From Porphyridium purpureum (Eukaryota; Rhodophyta; Bangiophyceae; Porphyridiales; Porphyridiaceae), in NCBI GenBank assembly GCA_008690995.1, contig VRMN01000011.1, positions 434,001-498,000 of the forward strand: a stretch of 64,000 nucleotides of DNA. The letters run 5' to 3'. Below the pieces are notes generated by a model that was not told the DNA's origin, searched no databases, and was given only the letters and a program-made list of their open reading frames with translations. The translations under genes were made by a program, and so were the position numbers. Of the stretch, positions 1 through 9,493 are shown in pieces. Each line of letters starts with the position of its first letter. Position 1 is the first letter of the stretch.

Positions 1-1000
1 TGCGTCTGGACGGGTCGCAGACAACTGGACTGTCTGCGCGGTGTTCTGTTCAGTTGAGCAAGAGTTCGAGCTGTACCGCGCGCGATCGAGCGTCAGAGAG
101 CGTACTCTGCGCAGGTTCTGTGCGTGCACGCGTTGGCGGCAGCCAGGTGTCCATGAGCTGCCGGGTGCACGGCACGTCTTCTGAAGCGTGGGACGCACGC
201 GTGCGGCGTGCTTCAGCGGTTCTCGCCGCCGCCGCCGCCGCCGGCGGTGGTTACGGAACACGCCCCGTTCTATCATGGTCAATCGGACGAGCAGGGCTGG
301 GAGACCTTCGAGAGCGCGTTCAGAAACGACTTTTCGGCAAACCCGAGCAGTCTGGACGCGGTAGTAGGAGACTTCGGGTTCTCTTCTTCGGGATCTCTCG
401 CAGTAAAGTTGATTAATGGGGCGCGCTCCAACACAGCAGAGTCTTACGAGTTTATAACGTCGTCCTCATCCTCTGCAAAGCTTCCGTTGCTCGCCCAAGT
501 ATTGACAGCCATCCATTTACGTTGATATACACGACATGTGCAGCTGCTCGGTCCCGCTACCTAGACTCAGCTCTTTGTCCATTTCTTCTACAGGAACTAC
601 GGATCAGCCTTCAAGCAAATGCCTCGCTTGATCCTCTTCGCGATTCCGATGCCGAAGCTACGGAACACTTGGCGCAAGACCACGTACATTTCCATGAAAC
701 AGGAGCGAGTGGTTGCTTCTGTTCGAACCGCCAAGGATGACTTTGCTGGGTAGGCGACTTCAATACAAAGATTCGAGTTGTTGGCATGGATAGGTGCTGA
801 GCTGGGGATACATGGCACCGTTGTTCATACGTGCGATGCGCAAGGCACGCCCCGTATGCTCGCGAATGTTTTTGGCATGCTCCCAACAATCCAGACAGGT
901 TCATCACAATATTGCGCGCCGCGCCGCTGGCTACACCTTCGAAGCAATCGAATGAAGGAAAGCACCTGGCTTGTAGTCTTTCTCTCTTTTCCTCTGCGCA
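1..1000 (+). other. Possible split-gene remnant (unconfirmed exon-like segments)
   Basis: No single ATG-started gene is visible here. A frame open from about 211 to 498 reads like protein (acidic and aromatic residues) but contains no ATG. It ends at a GTATTG that could be a splice donor. A pyrimidine-rich tract ending in CTTCTACAG at 585-593 looks like an acceptor. It is followed by an open segment (594-749) encoding a basic peptide with KQMPRLILFAIPMPKLRN, which runs into a possible donor GTAGGC at 750. A further AG at 97-98 of the 800s leads into another short open stretch. The rest of the window is essentially intronless, so a multi-exon gene would be unusual. A decayed or partial gene, or chance, is equally possible. 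I do not recognise the product. Confidence 0.2.
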
Positions 1001-2425
1001 CAGTAAAGGCCATTAAAGTTCGCATGCTCGCGCTGCGCACGTCTGACGTTTCATGACAGCTATCGCATGGGCATGATGTAATTGAGCAGCTCCCGGCGCA
1101 TGCAAAAGACGCAAATCTTGTGTGACGAGTGGCATTTCTTCGGACCGCGTCAGATGAAAGATTGAGCGGCGGAGTTTTCGCGCCAAGCCTCGGACCATCA
1201 ACCAGAATCGCGCTCCGTGACTACATCATCTATTCCAGACCCATGCCGAGTCCCAGAGCTGCTTCATATGAACATTGAGCTGTAAGCCCTTGCGCGCACT
1301 CTCATTACGCCCGGTCTGGTTCTCATCCGTTCCACCTGTGACCGCAATGTCCCGTGTTAAAAGTCATGCGCTTGCCGCTTCTTGATGTTCAACGTCACGC
1401 CACCGACGCCTACTTGCAAAGTCACAACTCTGCTCGCCCAATCATTGTCGCCTTTTCATTCCTTCATCGCGGTGTCTAAACGTGGATGATGCGTAAATGA
1501 CATGTACATATGGTTTTGTACAACAGACCTCCCCGAAAATGCAAGCAAGAGAGTGCAGCGTACGCGTCCAAGTTGCCGAGCTTGCTTCGCACTCGTGTCA
1601 CTTTCATTGATCCAAAACGCCCACACTTCAGCCAGCCACTACCATTTCAATTCATACGAGCACAGCCATGAGCGCCGAATCAAGTTCCTTGTGCCAGGCT
1701 TCAAGCGGACCGCTTCCGGCGCTCGAATCATCCCAGTGACTTCTCGGCCTTGCGAAAGATTCTGCCAAGGAGAAGCCTGTCAAGCTGCTTCGAAATTATC
1801 TAGCAATCGAAGCAGACATTCTGAATTCCTCGCATGACTCCTCTCGAGCAAAAGCCCCGCTAGCTGGGAAGAGGGGCGATAGGCACATCGTCAAAGCCAA
1901 GCCCAGTTGCTGCGCTTTGCAGACGATCTTTCGGTCTTTCCGAGATCTCGTTTGTACTTGCTCACCACTCTCAGCGTAAGTGCCTCGAGGTCAACGAGCT
2001 GAATCATGTCAATCAAGTGCGCACTGCAGAAGACCACGATGATGTCTATGACAATGGCAGGAGGATGAGGGAAAGGGTCATGCCGTGTGGCAGCATGCTG
2101 GCTTGTGCAGTGGTAATTAAACGGTCAAACGGTCCAATGGTCAGAGATACGGTCACATGCTTTGATGCTTTCGACAAGGGGAAAAGAAAATTGCACCAGA
2201 TCCGTACGACGTGCGGGTCGTCTCAAGTCGTTTGTTCAAGACTTTAACGGTTAACCCGGCACGAATCTCTGTCAAGAAACGGGTACGGATGCCCAAACAT
2301 GGATGAAAGTAGCCGCGAGATCGAGTCCGAGATTCATCTCACGCTCCAAAATTGGGACCGTCAAGTGCTGGTGGTCAGGCAGACGGTATGAGCTTTTACG
2401 AATACAAGATTATCACCTCATATGG
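1001..2425. other. Intergenic, no gene recognised
   Basis: About 1.4 kb downstream of the P5C reductase gene (which is on the minus strand). Only short ORFs without recognisable domains occur on either strand. I see no RNA gene, repeat array or mobile element here. Confidence 0.4.
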
Positions 2426-3247
2426 TCAGTTGCCTCCCATTTCCTTGGCTCTGGTGGTCGCAGCAGAAACGGCGTTCATGACTGTGCCGCGGAACTGGCC
2501 TTGCTCGAGCGCGTTAGTTCCGGCAATGGTAGTGCCACCAGGCGACTCGACACGGTTGCGCAACTCGCCGACGTGAGTGTCTGGGTTTTCTAGCACCATT
2601 TTAGCAGTTCCGTACACGACTTGCGCGGCCAGCGCGCGCGCTGTGTCCCGCGGCAGGCCGTTGAGCACGCCACCATCAGCAAGCGCCTCGATAAACATGT
2701 ACACATATGCCGGTCCGCTCCCGCTGACGCCCGTCACGGCGTCCAGCAGCTTTTCGGGCACTGCGCGGGCAAGCCCGACGCTGGCAAAGATCCTGTCGAC
2801 AGTCTGTGAGTCCTGTTGGGACGCCTTTGCACCAAGCGCATAGCCCGCGGCGGTGGCGCCCACGAGGCAAGGCGTGTTGGGCATGACGCGCACCACGCGG
2901 GTCTTCGGACCCACGAATGACTCGAGCGAGCTGAGTGTGACACCCGCGCAGATCGAGATGATCAGATGCGCCTTGTCGGTGCTGCGCGTGGGCTCAAGCG
3001 CGGTGGCGGCCGTGTCTGGCTTGACGGCAAGCACCACGATGTCCGTGTGCCGAAGCACCTCCTCGCCATCGAACGTGGCATTCAATCCCAGCGCACCCAT
3101 GACATCCAGCCTTGGCTGGCTGACGTCGCTCACCCAGCACTGCGCCGGGTCGATCATGTCCTTATTCAGCAGCCCACGCACCAGCGCCTCGGCCATCATT
3201 CCTCCGCCCAAGAAGCCCATCCTCAGGCCATCTGACTTGTCACCCAT
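2426..3247 (-). CDS. proC: Pyrroline-5-carboxylate reductase
   Basis: Catalyses the NAD(P)H-dependent reduction of pyrroline-5-carboxylate to proline, the last step of proline synthesis, probably in the cytosol. The ATG at 3247 gives 273 residues, the usual family length. The frame stays open further upstream only through a polyvaline run encoded by a CAA/GTT repeat and has no other ATG. A Rossmann dinucleotide motif GFLGGGMMAEA lies at residues 11-21, RVMPNTP at about 120-126, and the family signature around VTGVSGSGPAY at about 171-181, followed by the ALADGGV helix. No obvious targeting peptide is present. It is divergent from a secreted-protein gene; the shared 0.67-kb spacer holds a CAA repeat and one CACTGTAC motif. 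Confidence 0.95.
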   Translation of the reverse strand: MGDKSDGLRMGFLGGGMMAEALVRGLLNKDMIDPAQCWVSDVSQPRLDVMGALGLNATFDGEEVLRHTDIVVLAVKPDTAATALEPTRSTDKAHLIISICAGVTLSSLESFVGPKTRVVRVMPNTPCLVGATAAGYALGAKASQQDSQTVDRIFASVGLARAVPEKLLDAVTGVSGSGPAYVYMFIEALADGGVLNGLPRDTARALAAQVVYGTAKMVLENPDTHVGELRNRVESPGGTTIAGTNALEQGQFRGTVMNAVSAATTRAKEMGGN

Positions 3248-3276
3248 TGTCTCTCTTCCACCACGCCCACGATCTA

Positions 3277-3315
3277 CAGCAACAGCAACAACAACAACAA
3301 CAACAACAACAACAC
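3277..3315. repeat. CAA microsatellite in the proC 5' leader
   Basis: An uninterrupted run of roughly a dozen CAA triplets (GTT on the proC strand) starts about 30 bp upstream of the proC ATG. It lies in the probable 5' untranslated leader. Confidence 0.85.
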
Positions 3316-3499
3316 CCACTCACCGTGCAACGCCAAACGCACGACACTCGCACACCGCGTCCCGTCCAACTCGATCTCGTCGTGCTCTTATCCACTTCCT
3401 TCCCTCCCTTCCACCTCACCTCCTCCCCGCCGCGCGCGTCCCACACACACAAACTATCCGCCAGCTGAACACCCCCGCGCTCGCTCACGGATATTCACG

Positions 3500-3517
3500 T
3501 GTACACCCGCACTGTAC
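3500..3517. promoter_or_regulatory. CACTGTAC motif in the proC/secreted-protein divergent spacer
   Basis: CACTGTAC sits at 3510-3517, just after TGTACAC at 3500-3506. It is about 265 bp upstream of the proC ATG and about 400 bp upstream of the ATG at 3920. The same 8-mer recurs in many intergenic regions of this window (see findings). Its role as a factor-binding site is inferred. Confidence 0.45.
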
Positions 3518-3862
3518 TCGTGCCCCTTTCCGGTGCGTCGCAAGATGGCCGGCGCCGCGCCGCTGCAAATTCACGCAAATTCACACACGCACCGCGGGGT
3601 GCCATAAAAGTCCCCTTGCGTGGTGTCCTTCCGATCATTGCCAGGCGGCCGATTTTTTTTGGGGAGTAAACTGCACACTGGTGTTCGGGATGATAAGCCA
3701 CATCACACAAAGACGGGCGCGCACAAATAGGAAAACGAATGGGTCGGAGAGAAAGAGAGACCGATTTTGAGTTTGGGGATTATGGAGAGAAAGGGCGTGG
3801 ATTCCTGACAATCGGATTCGAGGGGATGAGCGAGATGTAGGAAAGATTGGAGGGGCTTCGGT

Positions 3863-3892
3863 GGGGTTGGGGTGGGGTGGGGAGGGTGGGGG
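3863..3892 (+). promoter_or_regulatory. G-quadruplex-prone G-tract array before the secreted-protein ATG
   Basis: Four runs of four G, then a run of three and one of five, are separated by only 1-2 bases on the plus strand. The array ends 28 bases before the ATG at 3920. If it is within the transcript it would form an RNA quadruplex near the start codon; otherwise it would be a promoter element. This comes from the sequence alone and is untested. Confidence 0.5.
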
Positions 3893-3919
3893 CGAGAGAG
3901 GGACGTTGGTAGGGGCAGG

Positions 3920-5005
3920 ATGGCGGCGGCCGCGGGGGTAGTTGCGGGTATGCGGTGCAGTGGCGTCAGGTTTGGCGCGGTTGTCGCGGTTGTGACGGTG
4001 GTGGTGGTGGGTTTGGCCGCCGGTGTGCGCGCGCAGATGTGTCCGTCTGGGGAGTTGCTGCAGACGTACGTCGTGTCGGATTGGGGAACGGCGTCGACGC
4101 CGGTCGCAAACTGCAATGCCGTGTATCTCACCACCATAAGGGACCAGAGCCAGGTTGACGGAGTGAACCCGACTTGGCCGCCGTCGGGCTGGCAAGATCC
4201 GAGCTACAACGACGCGGCGTGGGGCGCCGGTGTCGCGCCGTTTGCCGACGCGTCCTCAATCAACAACTTTTGCCAGACTGAATTTCAGTCGGCGATTCCG
4301 GGCGGTCCGTCAAACATAGGGGTGTCGAAAACGAATTGGGAAGAGGACCCCGTCGGTGGTGGGTCTCCTGTCCAGAGCTTTATTGCGGTTCGCTTCAAGT
4401 TTTATTTGGCCCCAAGCCTCTTTTTCAGAGTGGAGAATTTCAAAGTCTCCTTCATTGTTGAGACGGAAGTGCTGCAACTTTACGTGAATGGTGAAAGCCA
4501 GAGCTTTACCTTCCCAGGGCGTGGCGGCAGCTGCAGCGACAGGGTTGCACCAATCGAATTCACTCTCAGCTCATCCGACCTGGTACCAGAGGACAACGTA
4601 CTGGCAATTTTGGCGGAGCAGCGTCGCCAAGGATCAACGCGCACCTCTTATCTCAACTTTCAGACTGCGGTGGAAGTCTGCGCGCTTAGCACCCCGTCGG
4701 ACTTTGCGTGCATGATTACGAATCCAGCCGCGCAGGCGTGCATGGTTCCGTGCACCATGGGATCTGCGGGCTACACGGGAGCTGGAAATCAGTGCGAACT
4801 GTCGACCTGCAACCTTGACGGTCTGGTTGCGGACCCAGTCGGAAACTGCAATTGCGAGGTTGCCAGTCAGACGGTATGTCCTGCGGTTTCTCCGATGACA
4901 GTGGCGAACACTTGCTACCTGAAAGAAACGAGGGATGTCGTTCGACTCAATTCGTGCAGTGCTATCTCGGGCGGAGCAGGTGAAACTTGCAGAGCACCGG
5001 CGTAA
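3920..5005 (+). CDS. Secreted protein with galactose-binding-like (jelly-roll) domain, paralogue 1
   Basis: 361 residues from the ATG at 3920; a second in-frame ATG at 3950 would also keep the signal peptide. The N-terminus is a hydrophobic signal sequence (VVAVVTVVVVGLAAGVRA) ending just before QMCPSGE, so export is expected. The mature part has the cadence of galactose-binding-like modules: WGTA, then GWQDPSYNDAAWGAGVAPF, then a beta-rich stretch with VRFKFYL, LYVNGESQ and ENVLAILAE. The C-terminal third carries about a dozen cysteines, suggesting a disulphide-rich knob. It is 1.25 kb upstream of, and same strand as, a clear paralogue at 6260-7294, so it arose by tandem duplication. No catalytic residues are recognised. 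Carbohydrate binding at the cell surface is inferred from the fold resemblance only. Confidence 0.8.
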   Translation: MAAAAGVVAGMRCSGVRFGAVVAVVTVVVVGLAAGVRAQMCPSGELLQTYVVSDWGTASTPVANCNAVYLTTIRDQSQVDGVNPTWPPSGWQDPSYNDAAWGAGVAPFADASSINNFCQTEFQSAIPGGPSNIGVSKTNWEEDPVGGGSPVQSFIAVRFKFYLAPSLFFRVENFKVSFIVETEVLQLYVNGESQSFTFPGRGGSCSDRVAPIEFTLSSSDLVPEDNVLAILAEQRRQGSTRTSYLNFQTAVEVCALSTPSDFACMITNPAAQACMVPCTMGSAGYTGAGNQCELSTCNLDGLVADPVGNCNCEVASQTVCPAVSPMTVANTCYLKETRDVVRLNSCSAISGGAGETCRAPA

Positions 5006-6121
5006 CCTTTTTAGCATACGCCGGTTACACGTCCGCGGACACTCTGTCTCATTTGAAGCCCCAAGTAGGAAAAAAAACAGAAAAGGACGCACGCCTACGA
5101 GCGTTCACTTGCCGCATGTCTATTGAGAGTTTCACGCGGAAGCTCTGCAATGTGTCCTATACATGGTTTACCATTTACGCGCGCGTGCCTGGGGCGACCG
5201 TACGCCTTGTCGGGTCTCAGGCACGCCAAAGCGGTTGGAGAAGCTCAATTCGCACTTCACGCCTCGCAAGGAATATCCTTGTGATTGGCTTTGCCTACCC
5301 AGTCAGTACGACGCTAGAGACCTGAAGCACCGACCGGCCGGCTTCCGATGACTTGCTGGCTGCTCTGCTGCCCAATCTCCCGCAGATCACCACTTGCCTT
5401 CCGGCCATCGCGTTGCGTTCCACATCTCAACCTCCCGCCACTCGGTTGTTTCTCTCCTTCCAGCGCAGCGCATGCAGCCAGTTTGTTGGCCAAGTGGCGC
5501 CCGCCAGACGGATCCGCGGAGAAAAGGACACGTGCAGCAAAACCGCACGATTCCGTCGCTGTCAATTTTTTTTGTTGACAGATTCGTCAGCGGTTGCAGC
5601 CGAACATGACTAGTCTGAACGGTTTCTGTTTGTTTCTGTGGAATTGGGGAGGGACACTTGGAATGTGCAGTTTTCCGAAATGTTGGCAGTCGGAAGTGAT
5701 CATGTTGGCGCGAGCTCAATCTGTGGAACAAAGTTCTGTTGAAACAGCGTTTCATTTGGAGACACGCGGACGCTGTTTGGACCGTGAGTCTGATTCAACG
5801 TGTGCCACGACTCACACGCAGGGTGGTGAACGCGGCTTTGCGGCAGTTTGCCACATTGTGGCACGTGGGCGATTGCGAGGCAAGGAAGAGGAATGCAGGC
5901 GCTATGGCTGTTTCAAAATTCAAGAAAGAGAGAGAGAGAGAGAGAGAGGTATCCCCTGGCCAAACGAGCTTCGCCGTGGCATTGATTGGAAGGCAGTGAA
6001 AGACCAGATTGGGGGTCGAAGAAAGGTGGTTCTCGGCGTTTATGTTGAAGATTCCTTGAAATTTGGACCATGATACGGGGCGAACATCTTTCGATCGAAA
6101 ACTTCGCATCGGCGCGTCGTG

Positions 6122-6129
6122 TATATAAG
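6122..6129 (+). promoter_or_regulatory. TATA box of secreted paralogue 2
   Basis: TATATAAG lies about 130 bp before the ATG at 6260 and is followed by GGGCGCGGG. It is one of the clearest core-promoter elements in the window. Confidence 0.6.
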
Positions 6130-6185
6130 GGCGCGGGAGTCGTGCGTTCTCCCAGAAATCGATGTGCCCAGAGAAGATCATGTGG

Positions 6186-6240
6186 TCAAAGTCGAGGTTG
6201 AAGTCAAAGTCAAAGAGGAGGTCGAAGTCAAAGTCAAAGC
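6186..6240 (+). repeat. GTCAAA/GTCGAA hexamer-rich leader
   Basis: Imperfect tandem hexamers (GTCAAA, GTCGAG, GTTGAA, GTCAAA and so on) fill the segment between the TATA box and the start codon of the 6260 gene, so they are probably in its 5' untranslated leader. Whether they act in DNA or in RNA is unknown. Confidence 0.6.
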
Positions 6241-6259
6241 AAACAGCAAGTAGAAGATA

Positions 6260-7294
6260 ATGGAAATGAGATTGGGCAAGGCTGGGGCAAATGGACCCCG
6301 AAACACAAGGCTGTGTTTTCTGCTCGCCGTCGTGCTGATTGGTTGCGGGTTTGGCTCTCTCGTGGCTGCACAGTGTGAGCCAGGTTACACGCTGGTTAAC
6401 TACACAATTGCACAATGGGGCGACGCGACAGTGGATACTACAAATTGCAATCAGGTGTACCTGACGCGACAGTGGAGAAAGAATGAATTAGGCATGACCG
6501 TGAATGGAGTAATGTTTCCACCAACCGGCTGGTACGATCCGAGCTTTGATGACGCATCCTGGGGCGCCGGTGTGCTACCGTTCGCTGGAAACATTGTGTG
6601 TGGAAACCAGCTCATGACTTCCGTCCCTGGGTTTCCGACAATTGGAGTACAGAATACCTACTGGCCGCCAAATAATGATGGAAACCCAAACGACGGTCGC
6701 AACAGTTACCTGGCCGTGCGGCTCAACTTCTATTTATCGCCGAGCCTGTTCTTCCGTGCAGAGACATTATACATGTCGTTCATCGTGGACAATGACCTGA
6801 CCGAAGTTTACGTTAATGGGCTGATGCAAGTGCTCAATGGCGCCCTCGGTCGCGAAAATTGTCCCGCCGTGTCAAGCATTGTGTCGACTGCGCTCGACTC
6901 CTCAGTTCTGGTACCCGAAGAGAACACTATCGCTCTCCTCGCAGAGGATCGTGGCACTCAAAGCTACCTCAATTATCAACTCATGGTGGGTGTGTGTACC
7001 TTGGAGCCTGTAGCAAGCTTTCCGTGCACAAGGATGTGGCAGCCACCGCAGCCGTGCATGACTCCATGTGCTTCGGATCCTTCGGCATGCGAGCTTACGC
7101 CAAGCTGCGCTCTCGATGGCGTCATGGCAGATGAAAACGGAAACTGTCTCTGCGAGCTGGTGGACGATGAGCCCTGCCCGTCGATCGACCCAGCATTCGT
7201 GCCAGGCATTTGTTACCCCAAGCAGGCACGCCAGTCGCTTCGTCTCATTTCATGCGACAGGACCGGAGAGGAAGTCTGTCGAACGGGTGCCTGA
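6260..7294 (+). CDS. Secreted protein with galactose-binding-like (jelly-roll) domain, paralogue 2
   Basis: 344 residues beginning at the ATG at 6260, after a leader containing the TATA box. A signal peptide (CFLLAVVLIGCGFGSLVAA) precedes QCEPGYTLV. The architecture matches the gene at 3920-5005: an early WGDA block, GWYDPSFDDASWGAGVLPF, VRLNFYLSPSLFFRAE, SFIVDNDLTEVYVNG and ENTIALLAEDRGTQSYLNY, then a Cys-rich C-terminal tail. The SFIVDND-VYVNG block resembles lectin-like galactose-binding modules. Cysteine spacing is largely shared with paralogue 1, so both were probably made by tandem duplication of a secreted surface or matrix protein. No enzyme motif is visible. Confidence 0.82.
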   Translation: MEMRLGKAGANGPRNTRLCFLLAVVLIGCGFGSLVAAQCEPGYTLVNYTIAQWGDATVDTTNCNQVYLTRQWRKNELGMTVNGVMFPPTGWYDPSFDDASWGAGVLPFAGNIVCGNQLMTSVPGFPTIGVQNTYWPPNNDGNPNDGRNSYLAVRLNFYLSPSLFFRAETLYMSFIVDNDLTEVYVNGLMQVLNGALGRENCPAVSSIVSTALDSSVLVPEENTIALLAEDRGTQSYLNYQLMVGVCTLEPVASFPCTRMWQPPQPCMTPCASDPSACELTPSCALDGVMADENGNCLCELVDDEPCPSIDPAFVPGICYPKQARQSLRLISCDRTGEEVCRTGA

Positions 7295-7481
7295 AGCAGA
7301 ATGGAATGAACCAGAAATACCCGATCGAGTTTCTCTTGGATCTAGAGCATAAGACCAATTGTCAAAGTCAAACTTGCTGCTATTGTTTTCTTATCCTTTT
7401 CCTTTGTTCCGCGCAAAGAAGCAACGCATCATAGTCTTTTTCTGCCCTTCCTCCCAAACTTGCACTCACGACTTTGTGCTC

Positions 7482-8702
7482 TCATGACACGGTCGCAGTG
7501 TTCTCCTCCGTGCCCAAGTACGGAATGCGGTATGCAAATGTCAGATAACTTGTATGCCCCTTCATGTCGCGATGCGGGCGGCTGTTCAGCGGCACCGTCG
7601 GATACTCTAGAGGAAGTGCCACGGTGACATCTGTCGTATCGTTTGATACAGCGCGGGAAGCCTCTTTCCCACGCGGCCGCTTGCGCCCTACAGCTGGTAC
7701 GGACATTTCTGGGTCCGCGTGCTCGTCGTCAGATATTGCGGCGTACGCACGTGCCTCATCATGATCGGTCTTCCCGGCGCCTCCAGTGGTGGCATTTGAA
7801 GCAGCCATGGCACAAGTACCACCTCTCCGTATTTGATTGTCGATCCCCAGGTCCGGGACAGGAAAGCGCTCCGCCTCGGTCAAATACTGCCGAGTGGTGT
7901 TTGTGACTGTGCGTACGTCATAAAAGAGGCCTGAGCCTCGAATTTCTTGCAGCGAGAGTTGCACTTGCTCAACGCAAGGGCTAAAGCACGCCAAAGCGCC
8001 ATTGGGTTTCAAGCGGTGTGCTGCCTCGCGAATGACGTTGTTCGGGTCCGGCAAGTCAAGAAACACGGCATCGACTGAATGCTGGACGACGCTCTCTGGG
8101 AAACCTCGAGTCACCACATTACGATGTTCGACCTTGACCACATGATCGAGCTTGAGAAGCTTGATTTCCTGTTGTGCGCTCCTGACGCGCTCCTCGTCGA
8201 CATCGAAGGAGAGCACCGTGCCGTGTGGGGCTACAGTTCTTGCTAGGGCAAATGTCATTGAGCACGAACCCGTGCCTGCCTCGAGGACAACAGAGCCCGC
8301 ATTCAACTCCAAGTGCGCCGTGATGAGCGCAATATCGTGGGAGTAGACCACCTGTGTGCGGTGCTGCAGGGCGACGGTCCACAGTTCGGGCGTGGGCGCC
8401 AGAACATTCACAAAGCAAGCGCCCTTGCCGGCTTTCTCAAACTCGCTCTTCCACCGACGCCCGACCGGCTTACCGATCAGACTACCCAATCTGAATCGCC
8501 CGTACCGGTTTTGCAGCTCGTGCCCAGCGCGCACCACCTCATGCGAAATGTTCGGATACTTCTCGCCCACAATCACGACATCGCCTTCGGCCACGACCGG
8601 GGGATGCCCAACAGTCGCGCGCTCCGATACATCTTCGAGCACCGATTCGGTCACTGCCGCATCCTCGGGCTCGTCGATCTTGGTCCGCAACCGCCGCAGC
8701 AT
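7482..8702 (-). CDS. TRMT61A: tRNA (adenine-58-N1)-methyltransferase catalytic subunit (Trm61/TRMT61A)
   Basis: Transfers a methyl group from S-adenosylmethionine to N1 of A58 in the T-loop of tRNAs, acting in the nucleus with the Trm6 subunit. The ATG at 8702 gives 406 residues. An N-terminal beta domain (GDVVIVGEKY; the RLGSLIGKPVG region) is followed by the class I fold. SAM motif I (VVLEAGTGSCSMT) lies at about residues 138-150, the acidic SFDVDEERV strand at 165-173, and DLPDP at 216-220 is the motif IV active-site region. Then comes CFSPCVEQVQ. A low-complexity Ser/Asp-rich insert of about 60 residues precedes the final PSRPHRDMKGHTSYLTFAYR-like strand typical of Trm61. It starts 101 bp from a divergent gene at 8804. 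Confidence 0.93.
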   Translation of the reverse strand: MLRRLRTKIDEPEDAAVTESVLEDVSERATVGHPPVVAEGDVVIVGEKYPNISHEVVRAGHELQNRYGRFRLGSLIGKPVGRRWKSEFEKAGKGACFVNVLAPTPELWTVALQHRTQVVYSHDIALITAHLELNAGSVVLEAGTGSCSMTFALARTVAPHGTVLSFDVDEERVRSAQQEIKLLKLDHVVKVEHRNVVTRGFPESVVQHSVDAVFLDLPDPNNVIREAAHRLKPNGALACFSPCVEQVQLSLQEIRGSGLFYDVRTVTNTTRQYLTEAERFPVPDLGIDNQIRRGGTCAMAASNATTGGAGKTDHDEARAYAAISDDEHADPEMSVPAVGRKRPRGKEASRAVSNDTTDVTVALPLEYPTVPLNSRPHRDMKGHTSYLTFAYRIPYLGTEENTATVS

Positions 8703-8803
8703 CTTTCACTCTGTTGCTCCGTTAGACACTTGCCCACCGATCTGACACTCTTCGTCGAGGTCGATGGATTCGACCGGCGAGTGAGTGAACGAGCGATGCC
8801 ACG
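8703..8803. promoter_or_regulatory. 101-bp bidirectional promoter (Trm61 / mS26-like)
   Basis: Only 101 bp separate the two divergent ATGs, so both promoters and both 5' leaders must lie here. No TATA box is seen. Confidence 0.6.
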
Positions 8804-9493
8804 ATGCTTCTTCGCAAAGTGGCGACTTCCTTGAAGTATGGGACGGGCGCGGCGGCAGTCTACTGGTGGCATCCACTAGCGCGCGGCCCGGGGATGCGTG
8901 GCTACCAAACTGCGGCACCGGGAACGCGCGCGGGAGCAGAGGGCACGAAGGACGGGCCGGTGGATGCGAAGGCACGCGTTCCGCATGCAGCGGAGCTGCG
9001 CACGGAGGAGGTGGGGCGCGTAGAAGGCCGCATCGAGATGCGGAAGGACAAGGTGATGCTCGGACAGAAGACGGTGTTCCAGGCCGAACTCGCTGAATAT
9101 AGAAAGGAGGTGACCAGAAGGCGCGCCCAGTATCTGCAGGAGTTCCGTGATAAGATTGAAAAATCCAAGCGCAGCAAGGAGGAAGTCAGCGAAGAGGCGC
9201 TAGTGCAGTGGATCGTGCAGAAGGAGCAAAAGAAGCGTGTCAAGCGCGAGATGGGGATCCAGCGTGCGAAAATGGAGCAGGAGTCGACCAGAATCCGAAA
9301 AGCTGTCGAACAAGAGACCAAGGATTCCAACCGCGCACACACCTTGCAAAGGCAGGCCGCGAAAAAAATGAATCTGCTCAAAGTGCTCGCTGACGACTCG
9401 GTCAACTGGGTCACCGAACAAAGTTTAGACACCAAGGTGGAAGAGCTGATGGATCGTATTTACGGCACCGCGCCAGACCCGGGCGTAGTATAA
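8804..9493 (+). CDS. Probable mitochondrial small-subunit ribosomal protein mS26-like
   Basis: 229 residues from the ATG at 8804. The N-terminus (MLLRKVATSLKYG, then basic and small residues with few acids) looks like a mitochondrial targeting sequence. From about residue 90 the protein is a long, highly charged helix (AEYRKEVTRRRAQYLQEF through KKRVKREMGIQRAKMEQE). It ends in LLKVLADDSVNWVTEQSLDTKVEELMDRIYG. In metazoan mS26 the same order occurs: an arginine-rich helical rod, then an NFITRENLE-like motif and a short terminal helix. The match rests on this layout and the terminal motif, not on long identity, so another coiled-coil mitochondrial protein remains possible. Divergent pairing with Trm61 gives no functional hint. 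Confidence 0.5.
   Translation: MLLRKVATSLKYGTGAAAVYWWHPLARGPGMRGYQTAAPGTRAGAEGTKDGPVDAKARVPHAAELRTEEVGRVEGRIEMRKDKVMLGQKTVFQAELAEYRKEVTRRRAQYLQEFRDKIEKSKRSKEEVSEEALVQWIVQKEQKKRVKREMGIQRAKMEQESTRIRKAVEQETKDSNRAHTLQRQAAKKMNLLKVLADDSVNWVTEQSLDTKVEELMDRIYGTAPDPGVV

Larger units (their letters stand above)
5006..6259. other. Spacer between the tandem secreted paralogues
   Basis: 1.25 kb with no recognisable gene. It holds a GA microsatellite at 5927-5948, a good TATA box at 6122-6129 and a GTCAAA-rich leader at about 6186-6240, all belonging to the downstream paralogue. Short ORFs on both strands lack domains. Confidence 0.6.

Noticed and set aside
2853-3770. 305-codon plus-strand frame antisense to proC
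   Set aside because: Shadow of proC and of the CAA repeat (poly-Thr); no domain and no ATG-based support.
3635-4195. 186-codon minus-strand Pro/Thr/His-rich frame antisense to the first secreted paralogue
   Set aside because: Low-complexity product of the G-rich leader; overlaps a signal-peptide-bearing gene with a paralogue.
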